Origin: Herpetosiphonaceae bacterium
GTDB lineage: Bacteria; Chloroflexota; Chloroflexia; Chloroflexales; Herpetosiphonaceae
Assembly (NCBI GenBank): GCA_013538855.1
Contig: JABXJS010000197.1
Coordinates: 1-43,012, forward strand
Direction: 5' to 3'
DNA length: 43,012 nucleotides
Positions 8,619-17,549 of the stretch are shown here, one piece after another. Under the pieces are notes generated by a model. The model made no database searches, was not told where the DNA came from, and was given only the letters and a program-made list of their open reading frames with translations. A program made the translations under genes and the position numbers. How positions within the stretch are numbered: the first letter of the stretch is position 1; every line of letters starts with the position of its first letter.

Positions 8619-10651
8619 GGCTGCACCTCGACCTGACCAAGCTCGATGTAGTCCGGCCCGGCCGGGCCAGAGTGCGCGGTGACAGGCAGGCGCTGGGCGT
8701 CGATCTCAGGGATGGTCGGATCATACCAGCCGAGCACGACGGTATAGCGGCCAGGCGGCATATCTGCGGGCAAGGGCACAGCGACCTCATCGTGGATGGG
8801 CTGGCCGACCGGCCACTGGCTGGTTGGCAGGCCACCGTAGAGCGGCTCGGTGTCGCGCTGGGCGGCGACCGGCGCGCCGATGGCAGGCAGCAGGTGAATA
8901 AACATCCGATAGCGCTTCTCAAGCGGCTGCTGGGCCTGCCATGTCAACTGCAGCGGCAGTGTGCCGCCTGGATGCAGCGTCGTGGCCGACGACCACGGCT
9001 CTAGCTGATAGCCGAGTAGGTCGATGGCCGCCGCCCAGGTGGCGGTGGGCGAAGCGGGGACAGGCCACGGCGCGCGCAGCTCGAGCGAGCCTGGCTGGAG
9101 CTGGCGCGGAAAGCTCTGGCAGAGCAAGCGCACGCCATTGAAGGCCCAGAAGGGCTGGTCGATGCAGCGCCACTTGCCGTTCATATCAGCAGTCATGAAG
9201 TTAATCCCAACAACGCCCATATCATCTTGCGGATACTGGGGATTAGGCGGATCGATGGTGGCCGCGTTGAGCGGCGCGATCACCAGCCAGGCGCGGCGGT
9301 GGCCAGCCAGCAGCGCCGCGTAGTCGTTGTCGAACTCGCCCTGGGTGTAGCCAAGCGCGCCGACACGCCCGAACGCCTGCGGCTCTGGCAGCGGGTTGGC
9401 GCTGACGCGGCTGGCGTAGTAGCGATAGAGCGGCTTGATATAGGCCGGGTGCACCACAACCACATCGTCAGGCGTGACGTGCTGAGCGAGCGTCGTAAGG
9501 GCAGCGCGATAATCTTCTTTGACCGATGCTCCGCTCCACAAGCCGTAGGGCTTGGTCAGCAAGGCCAGGCTCTGCGGCAGCAGCAGCAGCAGCGCCAGGG
9601 CAGCGGCGGCCCAGCCGGGCAGCGGCAGGCGCTGCATCAGCCACAGCAGGCCAGCGGCGATGAGAATCGACCACAGGCCAAGCACAAAGCTCACATAGCG
9701 CGGCTCGAAGATGGGCAGGCCAAACGCCAGCACCAGCAGGTAGACCAGCACCGGCAGTGCGCCGCAGGTGAGCAGCACGCGTCCAGCCAGCGGCTGACCG
9801 GCCTGCGCCTGCTGCCACAGCGCCCAGCCGCCGAGCACGGCGCAGAGCACGAACGGCAGCAGCAGCAGCGGCACATCGCCAGGCGCACGATCGAGCGTGA
9901 GGCGACCAAGCAGCACCCAGAGCGCCGTCAGCGGCCCGGCGCTGTTGCCGACCGGCGGCGCATTCGGGTCCTGGCGCAAGCCCACGCCAAAACCAATGGC
10001 CATCACAACGCTGAGCGCCAGCGGCACCAGCCACGCCAGACGGCGCGCGCGCGGTGCGAGCGGGGCCTGCCAGACGATCAGCGTCACCTGGCCGATCACG
10101 CTGAGCAGCGCCAGCCGATGCAGCAGCAGACTCAGCGCAACCAGCGCCGCCCAGATCAGCCAGTCGCGGCGTGATCCCGACTGAAGCGCCTGCACCAGCG
10201 CAACCACGGCGGCCGTAATCACGGCCAGCAGCAGGCTATACACCTTGGCATCCTGCGCCTGGAACAGCGCAAACGGATTGAGCAGCAGCACGAGCGCCGC
10301 CAACCCACCGAGTAGCCATCCACCGAAACGCTGCCCAAGCTGAAAGGTCAGCACAACCGCCACGGCTCCGCCCAACGCCGAGGGGAAGCGCAGCGCCCAG
10401 ACGCTATCACCAGCGACAGCGATCCAGCCCTTCATCAGCAGGTGATAGAGCGGATAGCTGGCGCGCGGGCTGAACAGATCGGCGAGCAGCGCGCCCCAGG
10501 AGCGGGTTGTCGCCTGGCTCCAGGTGCCGCCCTCGTCGAGCCAGAGGCTCTGCGCATCGAGCCGAAACAGCCGCAGCAGCAGCGCCAGCAGCAGCACGCC
10601 GAGGCTAGCCCAGAGCCAGCGTGATCGTGATGACAGACGCACAGGCTTCAT
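8615..10651 (-). CDS. GT39/ArnT-like membrane glycosyltransferase
   Basis: A 678-residue integral membrane protein. It starts with an Arg-rich cytoplasmic tip and a membrane helix, then the typical 'QSLWLDEGGTWSQA' loop (catalytic-type Asp39-Glu40), 'YPLYHLLMKGW' and about ten hydrophobic segments to about residue 370. The C-terminal 300 residues are soluble and include a periplasmic-type beta-rich domain ('TLPLQLTWQAQQPLEKRYRM', 'PPGRYTVVLGWYDP'). Similar tails occur in other ArnT-like proteins of filamentous Chloroflexota as far as I recall. The ATG start overlaps the upstream stop by one base (TAATG), which implies coupled translation. It probably transfers a lipid-linked sugar outside the membrane. 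The exact sugar and acceptor cannot be read from sequence. Confidence 0.85.
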   Translation of the reverse strand: MKPVRLSSRSRWLWASLGVLLLALLLRLFRLDAQSLWLDEGGTWSQATTRSWGALLADLFSPRASYPLYHLLMKGWIAVAGDSVWALRFPSALGGAVAVVLTFQLGQRFGGWLLGGLAALVLLLNPFALFQAQDAKVYSLLLAVITAAVVALVQALQSGSRRDWLIWAALVALSLLLHRLALLSVIGQVTLIVWQAPLAPRARRLAWLVPLALSVVMAIGFGVGLRQDPNAPPVGNSAGPLTALWVLLGRLTLDRAPGDVPLLLLPFVLCAVLGGWALWQQAQAGQPLAGRVLLTCGALPVLVYLLVLAFGLPIFEPRYVSFVLGLWSILIAAGLLWLMQRLPLPGWAAAALALLLLLPQSLALLTKPYGLWSGASVKEDYRAALTTLAQHVTPDDVVVVHPAYIKPLYRYYASRVSANPLPEPQAFGRVGALGYTQGEFDNDYAALLAGHRRAWLVIAPLNAATIDPPNPQYPQDDMGVVGINFMTADMNGKWRCIDQPFWAFNGVRLLCQSFPRQLQPGSLELRAPWPVPASPTATWAAAIDLLGYQLEPWSSATTLHPGGTLPLQLTWQAQQPLEKRYRMFIHLLPAIGAPVAAQRDTEPLYGGLPTSQWPVGQPIHDEVAVPLPADMPPGRYTVVLGWYDPTIPEIDAQRLPVTAHSGPAGPDYIELGQVEVQP

Positions 10652-11967
10652 TACAGCAGAATAATCTTCTCGCGGCCAGCGCTCACCGTGTGGGTGGCGT
10701 TGCGCGTGTCCACAATCACCGGCGCGACCGCGACAATGTGGGCGTAGTCGAAGGCGGAGTGATCGGTGATGATCACCACACAGTCGGCCTGGCGCAGCAG
10801 ATCGTCGGTGAGCGGCACGGTGTGATACTCGCGGTTGTGATGGTCAAAGAACGTGTCAATGTGCGGATCGCAGCACACGACCTCTGCGCCATGGTCGAGC
10901 AGCAGCTCCATCACCTTGAAGACCGGCGACTCGCGATAGTCGTCGATGTTTTTCTTGTAGGCCACGCCAAGCAGCACCACCTTCGAGCCATTGACGGACT
11001 TCTGATCGCGGTTGAGCGCCTGGATGACGCGCTCGCGCACAAAGCGCGGCATCATCATATTGATCTCACCGGCCAGCTCGATGAAGCGTGCCGACAGATC
11101 GAACTGGCGCGCCTTCCAGGCCAGATAGAACGGATCGAGCGGGATGCAGTGGCCGCCGAGGCCGGGGCCAGGCGTGAAGCGCATAAAGCCAAACGGCTTG
11201 GTCGCAGCGGCGTCGATGATCTCCCACACATTAAGGCCCATGCGATCACAGATGAGCGTCAGCTCGTTGACCAGGGCGATGTTGACATTGCGAAAGATAT
11301 TCTCAAACAGCTTGGTCATCTCGGCGGCGGCCGGCGACGAGACAACGGTGATTGAGTCGATAAACTGCGCGTAGAACAGCCGCGTCAACTCCGCGCACTG
11401 CGGGGTAACGCCGCCGACGACCTTGGGGATATTTTGAACCTGGAAGTGCTCGGAGCCAGGGTCGATGCGCTCGGGCGAGAAGGCCAGGAAGTAGGTTGCG
11501 CCGACCGTCTGCTGGCAGGCGTCGAACTGTGGCTGGAGCACCTCGACGGTGGTGCCGGGGTAGGTTGTGCTCTCCAGAATGATCAACTGGCCGGGGCGCA
11601 GGCGCTTGGCAATATCGGCGGTGGCCGTCTCGATATAGCTCATATCGGGATCGCGCGAAGCGTTCAGCGGCGTGGGCATGCAGATCAAGATGACATCGCA
11701 CTCAGCGAGGCGCTCGAAGTCGGCGGTGGCCTCGATCAGGCCCGCCTGGCGCAGCTCGGCCAGCTTGGCCGAGGGCACATCGCCGATGTAGCTGGTGCCA
11801 GCGTTGATCATGGCATTGCGCTCGGCGCTGATATCGAAGCCCAGCACGTGAAATCCAACCGAGGCGGCGCGGGCCAGCATCGGCAGGCCAACGTAGCCCA
11901 TGCCGATCACGCCCACACAGGCTTTGTGCTCACCAATTGCGGTGCGCAAAGTCTCAAAGTAGCTCAC
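10651..11967 (-). CDS. Nucleotide-sugar 6-dehydrogenase (UDP-HexNAc/UDP-glucose DH family)
   Basis: A 438-residue cytoplasmic NAD-dependent dehydrogenase that oxidises C6 of a nucleotide sugar to a uronic acid. The Rossmann motif 'VGVIGMGYVGLP' lies at 18-29. 'FSPERIDPG' (163-171) and 'EMTKLFENIFRNVNIALVNE' (216-235) are the conserved central motifs. 'GPGLGGHCIPLDPFY' contains catalytic Cys274. The motifs fit the WbpA/WecC branch (UDP-GlcNAc or UDP-ManNAc 6-dehydrogenase) better than UDP-glucose dehydrogenase, but substrate is not certain. I chose the GTG at 11967 rather than the longer frame from 12018. It has an AAAGGAA ribosome site and overlaps the upstream stop as GTGA, the rule in this operon. 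It would feed activated uronic-type sugars to the neighbouring glycosyltransferases. Confidence 0.9.
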   Translation of the reverse strand: MSYFETLRTAIGEHKACVGVIGMGYVGLPMLARAASVGFHVLGFDISAERNAMINAGTSYIGDVPSAKLAELRQAGLIEATADFERLAECDVILICMPTPLNASRDPDMSYIETATADIAKRLRPGQLIILESTTYPGTTVEVLQPQFDACQQTVGATYFLAFSPERIDPGSEHFQVQNIPKVVGGVTPQCAELTRLFYAQFIDSITVVSSPAAAEMTKLFENIFRNVNIALVNELTLICDRMGLNVWEIIDAAATKPFGFMRFTPGPGLGGHCIPLDPFYLAWKARQFDLSARFIELAGEINMMMPRFVRERVIQALNRDQKSVNGSKVVLLGVAYKKNIDDYRESPVFKVMELLLDHGAEVVCCDPHIDTFFDHHNREYHTVPLTDDLLRQADCVVIITDHSAFDYAHIVAVAPVIVDTRNATHTVSAGREKIILL

Positions 11968-13187
11968 GAGATTTCCTTTGTATACAGTTGCTCTAGACGA
12001 GCGGCGTAGCGTTCCCAAGTGAGTTCAGCTTCGACGCGCTGACGGGCGGCGCGTCCGAGTGCTGCCGCCAGCGCTGGATCGGCGAGCAGGCGCAGGAGGG
12101 CCTGGCTCAGCCCAGCGGGGCTTGCTGGCGGCACCAGCAGGCCGTGCTGGCCATCGCTGATCACGCCGGGCACACCAGCGATACGGCTGGCCACCAGCGG
12201 ACGACCAGCGCCCATTGCCTCCAATAGGGTGTTGGGCAAACCATCGACATTGCCGGAGCGATCGCGAACCGAGGGCAGCACAAAGATATCGGCGGCGTTG
12301 AAGGCGGCGTTGATCTGGTCGCGATGCACGGCGCCGGGGAAGATCACGGCGTGGCCGACACCGAGGGCCGCCGCCGCCGCCTCTAGCTCCGCGCGGCCTG
12401 GCCCATAGCCAGCCAGCAGCAGGCGCACAGCCGGATACTGCTCCAGCAGGCGCGGCAGGGCCTGGATTAAGTAGATAAAGCCCTTCTTTTCCACCATGCG
12501 CCCAATGCTAAACAGCACCGGCGTTGCTGGATCGATGCCGTGATCAGCGCGAAAGCGCGCGCCTGCCGCTGGGTCAGGATAAAACTCATCTGGATGGACA
12601 CAGTAGGGCAGCACATGCAGACGCTGCGGCGGGCCGCCAATCGCGGCAGCGCGTGTTGTGAGATCGCTGGACGGGGCCGTGACCGCCTGGGCATAGCGCA
12701 GCACCAAGCGCGTCAGCAGCGCCACTGGAGCGCTGCGCTCGGCGACAGAGATATCGGAGCCGTGGGTGCTCACCACCAGCGGCAGGCGGCGCTGCAGCGC
12801 GACCAGCCACGCGGGCACGCCGTTGGGAATCGCCCAGTGCGCATGAATCAGATCGAAGCGCAGCTCGGCTGTTAGCCGCCGCAGGCATGACCAGCCCGCC
12901 GCCAGCGCCAGCGGCGCTACCGCCAGCGCCGCAAAGCGCATCTGCACATCGTTTTGCAGGGCGGCAGCATAGCCCCAGACGCGCAGGCGCGGGTGTGGCG
13001 CATAGGCGTAGCGATGAATATGCACGCCGCGCTCGATCGGCTCGCGCCGCAGCTCTGGGTGCTCTGGCACGACCAAGTGGACCTCATGGCCGCGGGCGGC
13101 CACCGCCACAGCGATCTCTTCAATAAATGGAGCCGTCATCTCGCCAGCGTATTTTGGAAACGACGACGCCATCATCAGCACGCGCAC
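11964..13187 (-). CDS. GT4-family glycosyltransferase
   Basis: A 407-residue GT-B glycosyltransferase with a retaining mechanism, expected in the cytoplasm or on the inner membrane face. The N-terminal half has 'MRVLMMASSFPKYAGEMTAP' and 'DLIHAHWAIPNGVPAWL' with 'STHGSD' (140-145). The C-terminal half binds the sugar nucleotide: 'SIGRMVEKKGFIYLI' supplies Arg230 and Lys235, and 'VDGLPNTLLEAMGAG' is the E-x7-E motif, with Asp315 in place of the first Glu and Glu323 as the second. The GTG start lies eight bases after AGGAGG. The gap to the upstream gene is only 9 bp. It is probably a chain-elongating enzyme for the glycan made by this operon. Confidence 0.9.
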   Translation of the reverse strand: MRVLMMASSFPKYAGEMTAPFIEEIAVAVAARGHEVHLVVPEHPELRREPIERGVHIHRYAYAPHPRLRVWGYAAALQNDVQMRFAALAVAPLALAAGWSCLRRLTAELRFDLIHAHWAIPNGVPAWLVALQRRLPLVVSTHGSDISVAERSAPVALLTRLVLRYAQAVTAPSSDLTTRAAAIGGPPQRLHVLPYCVHPDEFYPDPAAGARFRADHGIDPATPVLFSIGRMVEKKGFIYLIQALPRLLEQYPAVRLLLAGYGPGRAELEAAAAALGVGHAVIFPGAVHRDQINAAFNAADIFVLPSVRDRSGNVDGLPNTLLEAMGAGRPLVASRIAGVPGVISDGQHGLLVPPASPAGLSQALLRLLADPALAAALGRAARQRVEAELTWERYAARLEQLYTKEIS

Positions 13188-13196
13188 TCGGGCCTC

Positions 13197-16016
13197 CTAG
13201 CGTTGGCTCGCGCCAGCAGGCACGATCGGCTCAACCTGATTGTAGTCGGATGGAAAGGCATAGATGTAGATCGTGCGTCCTTTGGGAGCCGGAAAAACGG
13301 CCACCCGCTTAAAGCCAGCGGTCTCCTGGCCCTGGAGCAGCTGGCCCAGGGCGATGCGCGCATCATCCTTATTATTTTGCAGCGCGTTGACCAGCAAATA
13401 CTGCGCATTATAATACCGCGCAATCCGCAGCAGCGTGGCCATGTCGCTGGTGTTGGGATTCATCACAGCCGGGCGCTCGGCGTGAAAGTTCAGCTGCCAG
13501 GGCACGCGGGTCATCACGACCGCATCGGGCGGTGTGTGCTCGCGCAGCCAGGCAAACGCCGCCAGGTCGGCCTGCCAGTCGGCCGCCTCGCCGCTCGGGC
13601 TTATTTTATCGCGAATCTCCACCCAGCCCGGCTGCACGGCCAGCACCAGCAGGGCCGCCAGCGTGACCAGCGCCAACGGGCGCAGCCAGCCGCGCGCGAC
13701 ACGGGCGATGCTATCGTGAATCGCCCAGAGGCCCGCAGCGGCCAGCAGCACCAGCAGCGGCACCAGCGGCACAAAGTAGCGCTCTTCGTTGGCGTGCCAG
13801 TACGTGATCAGAAACAGCGTGTATGGGGCGAAGCTCCAGAAGATCAGGCCCAGCCAGCGCAGCTGCCGCCGACGGGCCAGCAGCAGGCCGATCAGCGCCA
13901 GCCAGGAGCCAACCATCAGCCAGTGTGTCGGATCGCTGGAGCCTTGATCCAGGTTGCCAAGCAGCGCGCCTTTGCCACTCAGCGGGCCAAGGCCAGCGCT
14001 GGCTGGCAGCAGATAGCTGCGCACAGCCGCGACCTGGCGCACAGCCTTATCGAATGTGCGCTGAAAGCCCCAGCGCAGCACCCAGCTGCGATCCGGCAGC
14101 CCAAGACCCGGCAGCCCGCCCTCGCTGGTCATCACGCTGTAGATCTTCTCCCAGTCATCGCCAGGGCCAGGGTACTCGAGAATCCAGGCGTCGTACTGCT
14201 CGGTTGAGAACATCGGGCGGCCAAACTCAAGCATATTGCGCAGCACATAGGGCGCGAACACCAGCAGCGCCGGCAGCACCCAGTAGAGCGCCAGGCGCTG
14301 GATATGCGGCCATGGCCGCTCGCTGCGCCGCCACACCTGCCACAACACCCACAGGCCAATTCCCACCGCCACCAGCACGCCGCTCGGCTTCTGCAGACAC
14401 ATCAGGCCAATAATGCTGCCGCTGAGCACAAGCGGCCAGCGCCGTGTCTGATTCCAGGCGCGCCAGATCGTCCACAGGCCCGCCACATAGAACAGGCTAA
14501 AGCCCAGATCGGAGGTGCTGTAGATCTGCAGACGCACAAACAGGCCATTGAGCAGCAGCAGAATCACTGCCACCAGGCCCACGCGGCGATCCCACAGCCG
14601 TGTGCCAATGTGATAGACCAGCAGCGCCAGCAGCGCCATGAACAGCAGGTTAGGCAGCTTGGCCGCCCAGGCCGAAACGCCAGTTAGCGCAAAGAACGGC
14701 GCGATCCACACTGGCTGGAGCAGCGGCCAGGTCTCCTGCACCCGCGTGACGCTGCCGCCAGGATTGAGGCGATAGAACTGGCTGACGTAGTCCACAACCC
14801 AACCGCGTCCATTGATGAGGTTGCGCGCAACAACGCCGTTGTCGGCGTAGTCGGCGTTGCCAAGGTAGGGAATATGCCAGATCACGCTGGTCATATAGCC
14901 AGCCCAGATCAGCAGCACCAGCGTGAGCACCACCAGCAGCGGCCAGCGCCGCAGCTTGATGCGTGCGTTGGCCCAGCCTAGCCAGCTGCTCAGGTCGCGC
15001 CAGCGGATCAGCAGCAGGCTCGTCAGCGCAAACCCAAGCGAGATAACCATGACCGTGTTGGGATGCAGCAGCGGTGCATCCAGCCAGCCGCGCACTGGCG
15101 CATCCAGCCACGTGATCAGCGCCAGCGCTAGCCCGACCACGCTCACCAGTGCCAGCCCGCGCGCCAGCGCTAAGCTGCGCGCCAGCCGCCAGCGTAGCCC
15201 GCCCAGCCACGTGGTCAGCAGCGTGCGCCGATTCCAGAGCAGCAGCAGCAGCGCCAGCAGCAGCAGCGCCTCCAGCACCGGCCAGGCCCATAGCCGCGCC
15301 CACGCCACAAGCAGCGTCAGCAGCCCAGCTACACCCAGGGCGGCCAGCAGCACGCGGCGCGCAGGCCACGTTGTTAGCCCAAGCAGCACAATCAGGGCAG
15401 CGCCGCCGAGCAAGATCGCGCGCGCCGGGCGCACACCGCCGCCCTGCGTGCGCAGCTCTACGCTGTACAGGCGCAGGCCGTGCGGCCGCAGATCGTCGGG
15501 ATACTGCTGCGTGCCAGTAAAGATGGCGGTTGCCGCAGGCTCCGGCAGCACCAGCGGCGATTCGCTCAGACGCAGATCGAGCAGCAGGTCGCTGGAGCGC
15601 AGATCGACCGGAAAGGCAAATGTGGCTAGCTGCGTGGTGGGCGTAAACACGCCCACCGTCCGCCCGTTGGCGAGCACAAACACAGACGGCTGCTTAAGAT
15701 CGCTGCGCAGCACATCGGTGGGCCAGCCCTCGGCGCTGATGGCGACCTGGAGCGCCGTGGCTCCAATGGCGGGGATATGCACGAGGGTGCGCCCGCGCGT
15801 CCAGCGAAAGCGCGCGCCTTGGGCGTCAAGTTCATCGGGGTACACGTAGCCATCGGTTGAGGCCCAGGTGCGCTGCGCCTCGGTCGTGCGCACAAACCAC
15901 TGATCGCCCAGCCCGGCGGTGCGAATCAGGCCATGCGCAGGTGCCTGGTACGCGAGCGAAAGCACGCAGACCGCGCCAACAATCAGGCCCAGAATCAAGC
16001 TAAGGCGGCGAATCAT
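13197..16016 (-). CDS. GT39-like membrane glycosyltransferase with N-terminal beta domain
   Basis: First gene of the minus-strand operon. The open frame extends to 16115, but a good promoter (-10 at 16084-16089) lies inside that extension. I therefore start at the ATG 16016, giving 939 residues. A signal-anchor helix (about 5-25) is followed by an extracytoplasmic beta-rich domain (about 40-195). Membrane segments follow (about 200-340), then the GT-C catalytic core with 'LGNADYADNGVVARNLINGR' (acidic residues 389-392) and about ten more spans. The tail ends 'FPAPKGRTIYIYAFPSD'. No ribosome site precedes the ATG, so an internal GTG a little upstream (16043) is possible. It is much longer than typical ArnT/PMT proteins (500-700). 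It probably transfers a lipid-linked sugar; the extra domain may bind the acceptor. Confidence 0.82.
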   Translation of the reverse strand: MIRRLSLILGLIVGAVCVLSLAYQAPAHGLIRTAGLGDQWFVRTTEAQRTWASTDGYVYPDELDAQGARFRWTRGRTLVHIPAIGATALQVAISAEGWPTDVLRSDLKQPSVFVLANGRTVGVFTPTTQLATFAFPVDLRSSDLLLDLRLSESPLVLPEPAATAIFTGTQQYPDDLRPHGLRLYSVELRTQGGGVRPARAILLGGAALIVLLGLTTWPARRVLLAALGVAGLLTLLVAWARLWAWPVLEALLLLALLLLLWNRRTLLTTWLGGLRWRLARSLALARGLALVSVVGLALALITWLDAPVRGWLDAPLLHPNTVMVISLGFALTSLLLIRWRDLSSWLGWANARIKLRRWPLLVVLTLVLLIWAGYMTSVIWHIPYLGNADYADNGVVARNLINGRGWVVDYVSQFYRLNPGGSVTRVQETWPLLQPVWIAPFFALTGVSAWAAKLPNLLFMALLALLVYHIGTRLWDRRVGLVAVILLLLNGLFVRLQIYSTSDLGFSLFYVAGLWTIWRAWNQTRRWPLVLSGSIIGLMCLQKPSGVLVAVGIGLWVLWQVWRRSERPWPHIQRLALYWVLPALLVFAPYVLRNMLEFGRPMFSTEQYDAWILEYPGPGDDWEKIYSVMTSEGGLPGLGLPDRSWVLRWGFQRTFDKAVRQVAAVRSYLLPASAGLGPLSGKGALLGNLDQGSSDPTHWLMVGSWLALIGLLLARRRQLRWLGLIFWSFAPYTLFLITYWHANEERYFVPLVPLLVLLAAAGLWAIHDSIARVARGWLRPLALVTLAALLVLAVQPGWVEIRDKISPSGEAADWQADLAAFAWLREHTPPDAVVMTRVPWQLNFHAERPAVMNPNTSDMATLLRIARYYNAQYLLVNALQNNKDDARIALGQLLQGQETAGFKRVAVFPAPKGRTIYIYAFPSDYNQVEPIVPAGASQR

Positions 16017-16083
16017 GGTTGTGAATACGCTGTGTTGCTGCACTGTACGAAGACCCCAATTCGGAAGCGAAAACCAGCGTGTC

Positions 16084-16111
16084 ATTATACCCTGCCGCCT
16101 GAAAAGCGCAA
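16084..16111 (-). promoter_or_regulatory. Promoter of the glycosylation operon
   Basis: On the minus strand TTGCGC (16111-16106), a 16-bp spacer and a perfect TATAAT (16089-16084) form a sigma70-type promoter. Transcription would start near 16077, about 60 nt before the chosen start codon. It lies back-to-back with the ybaK promoter. Confidence 0.65.
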
Positions 16112-16116
16112 ACAAG

Positions 16117-16145
16117 TTGCCGCAGATAGGGAATTAGGCGATAAT
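16117..16145 (+). promoter_or_regulatory. ybaK promoter
   Basis: TTGCCG (16117-16122), a 17-bp spacer and GATAAT (16140-16145). The start point would be near 16152, 18 bp ahead of the ybaK ATG. It is divergent from, and nearly abuts, the operon promoter on the other strand. Confidence 0.65.
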
Positions 16146-16169
16146 TCTTAGACGAAAGGAAGCATCTTT

Positions 16170-16634
16170 ATGAGCAAAACACGCGCACTTATGATCCTAG
16201 ATCGGTGGAACTTCCCGTATGAGCTGCGCACGTTCGAGGCCAGCGAGTTCACTGCCGAGGAGGCCGCCCGAGCGCTTGAGCTGCCGCCAGGCAGCATCTT
16301 CAAGACGCTGGTTGTGCAGGGCGAGCGCCGCGGCTATGCTCTGGCGGTCATCCCCGGCGACAGCACGCTCAGCCTGCGCAAGCTGGCCCAGGCGCTGGGC
16401 GATAAGCGCGCCGACCTCATCCCGCTGGCTGATCTGACGCGGATCACAGGCTACGTCAAGGGCGGCGTCTCGCCGCTGGGCACCAAGCGCCAGATGCCGG
16501 TGCTGCTCGACCAGCAGGCCTTTCAGCACCCGACGATCAGCGTTAGCGCTGGGCAGCGCGGCGTGCAAATGCTGCTCTCCCCCGCGCATCTGATGCAGGC
16601 GGCCAATGCCACCGTGGCTGAGCTGACCGAGTAA
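16170..16634 (+). CDS. ybaK: YbaK/EbsC-family Cys-tRNA(Pro)/Cys-tRNA(Cys) deacylase
   Basis: A 154-residue single-domain editing protein of the YbaK/ProX superfamily. It hydrolyses mischarged aminoacyl-tRNA (in the characterised member, Cys-tRNA(Pro)) as a free-standing trans-editing factor in the cytoplasm. The conserved lysine is in 'SIFKTLVVQG' (Lys45), and the signature 'GYVKGGVSPLGTKR' lies at 94-107. Length and motif order match the family. The ATG follows AAGGAAG by seven bases and sits just downstream of its own promoter. The next gene has its own promoter, so this is probably monocistronic. Confidence 0.93.
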   Translation: MSKTRALMILDRWNFPYELRTFEASEFTAEEAARALELPPGSIFKTLVVQGERRGYALAVIPGDSTLSLRKLAQALGDKRADLIPLADLTRITGYVKGGVSPLGTKRQMPVLLDQQAFQHPTISVSAGQRGVQMLLSPAHLMQAANATVAELTE

Positions 16635-16664
16635 GCGTAAGTGACGCTGGATGTCGCAGTTTCA

Positions 16665-16673
16665 TGCTACACT
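16665..16673 (+). promoter_or_regulatory. Extended -10 promoter of the exonuclease gene
   Basis: TGC-TACACT forms an extended -10 with no convincing -35. Transcription would begin near 16680, which rules out the longer frame from 16641 and supports the ATG at 16713. Confidence 0.5.
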
Positions 16674-16712
16674 AGCAGCGAGTTAAGCCAGAACACACGA
16701 ATAGAAAAGACA

Positions 16713-17549
16713 ATGCGTATTAATCTCGAACAACCCCTACACACAGTACCGTTTATCCTGTTTGATCTCGAAAGCACCGGCCTCGATGCCCAGGCTGGCC
16801 ATCGCATCTGCGAGATTGCCGCCATCCGCATCGAGCAGCGCCAGGTGGTTGCACAGCTCGAGCAGCTGGTCAACCCCGAGCGCCTGATCGATCCCGATGC
16901 CTTTGCTGTCAACGGCATCACGCAGGCAATGGTCGCCGCCGCGCCGCCCTTCAGCAGCGTGGTGCCGCAGCTGCTGGAGCTTGCCGACGGCGGCGTGCTC
17001 GTGGCGCACAACGCCTACTTCGACGTGGGCTTCCTGACCACCGAGCTGCAGCTGCTGGGGCTGCCGCCGCTGGGCAATCCGGTTATCGACACACTGGCGC
17101 TCGCCCGCCGCTACATTACGGCGCGGCGCTACAACCTCGGCGCGCTGGCGTCGAGCCTCGGCGCACGGGTGCCAACCCACCGCGCCATGAGCGATGTGCT
17201 GGCCCTGCGCTCTGTGTTCGAGCACCTGATCGATCTGCTCTACCGCAAGGGCGTCCATACGCTCGACGACCTGCTGCGCGCTCAGCGCGGCCTGCTCCCC
17301 GGCGATCTGGAGAGCCGCATCTCGCAGCAGATCTCGGCGGCAATCGCCGCAGGCCAAGAGCTAACTATCAGCTATCGCACCAACGGCGGCGAGCCGGTCG
17401 AGCGACGCATCCTGCCGCTGGGCATGGTCGTCGAGGGCCGCCGCCACCTGCTGCACGCCTTCTGCTACCTGCGCAACGCGCCGCGCTCGTTCTCGCTCGA
17501 CCGCCTTTCGCTGCTCGCAGGGCCAAGTCAGGCCAACGACGCTATTTGA
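16713..17549 (+). CDS. DEDDh 3'-5' exonuclease (DnaQ-like) fused to a WYL domain
   Basis: This 278-residue protein has two parts. Residues 12-175 are a DnaQ/RNase T-type exonuclease with all five DEDDh acids: Asp18 and Glu20 in 'FDLESTG', Asp104 in 'HNAYFDVGF', and His156 and Asp161 in 'THRAMSDVLA'. Residues about 215-268 match a WYL domain ('LTISYRTNGGEPVERRILPL', then 'LLHAFCYLRNAPRSFSLDRL'). WYL modules bind nucleic acid or small ligands and often regulate repair or defence proteins. I chose the ATG at 16713 because the extended -10 at 16668-16673 lies inside the longer frame. The ribosome site is weak (AGAAAAG). The enzyme should trim DNA or RNA 3' ends in the cytoplasm; its stop codon overlaps the promoter of the following tRNA gene. 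Confidence 0.88.
   Translation: MRINLEQPLHTVPFILFDLESTGLDAQAGHRICEIAAIRIEQRQVVAQLEQLVNPERLIDPDAFAVNGITQAMVAAAPPFSSVVPQLLELADGGVLVAHNAYFDVGFLTTELQLLGLPPLGNPVIDTLALARRYITARRYNLGALASSLGARVPTHRAMSDVLALRSVFEHLIDLLYRKGVHTLDDLLRAQRGLLPGDLESRISQQISAAIAAGQELTISYRTNGGEPVERRILPLGMVVEGRRHLLHAFCYLRNAPRSFSLDRLSLLAGPSQANDAI

Noticed and set aside
9227-10174. Plus-strand frame of 315 codons
   Set aside because: Antisense shadow of the 678-residue glycosyltransferase; Gln/Arg-rich, no family motif.
11968-12018. N-terminal extension of the sugar dehydrogenase
   Set aside because: It would overlap the GT4 gene by 55 bp. The GTG at 11967 has a ribosome site and a GTGA overlap and fits the family start.
16017-16115. 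N-terminal extension of the first operon gene
   Set aside because: It contains the promoter itself (-10 at 16084-16089), so it would not be transcribed.
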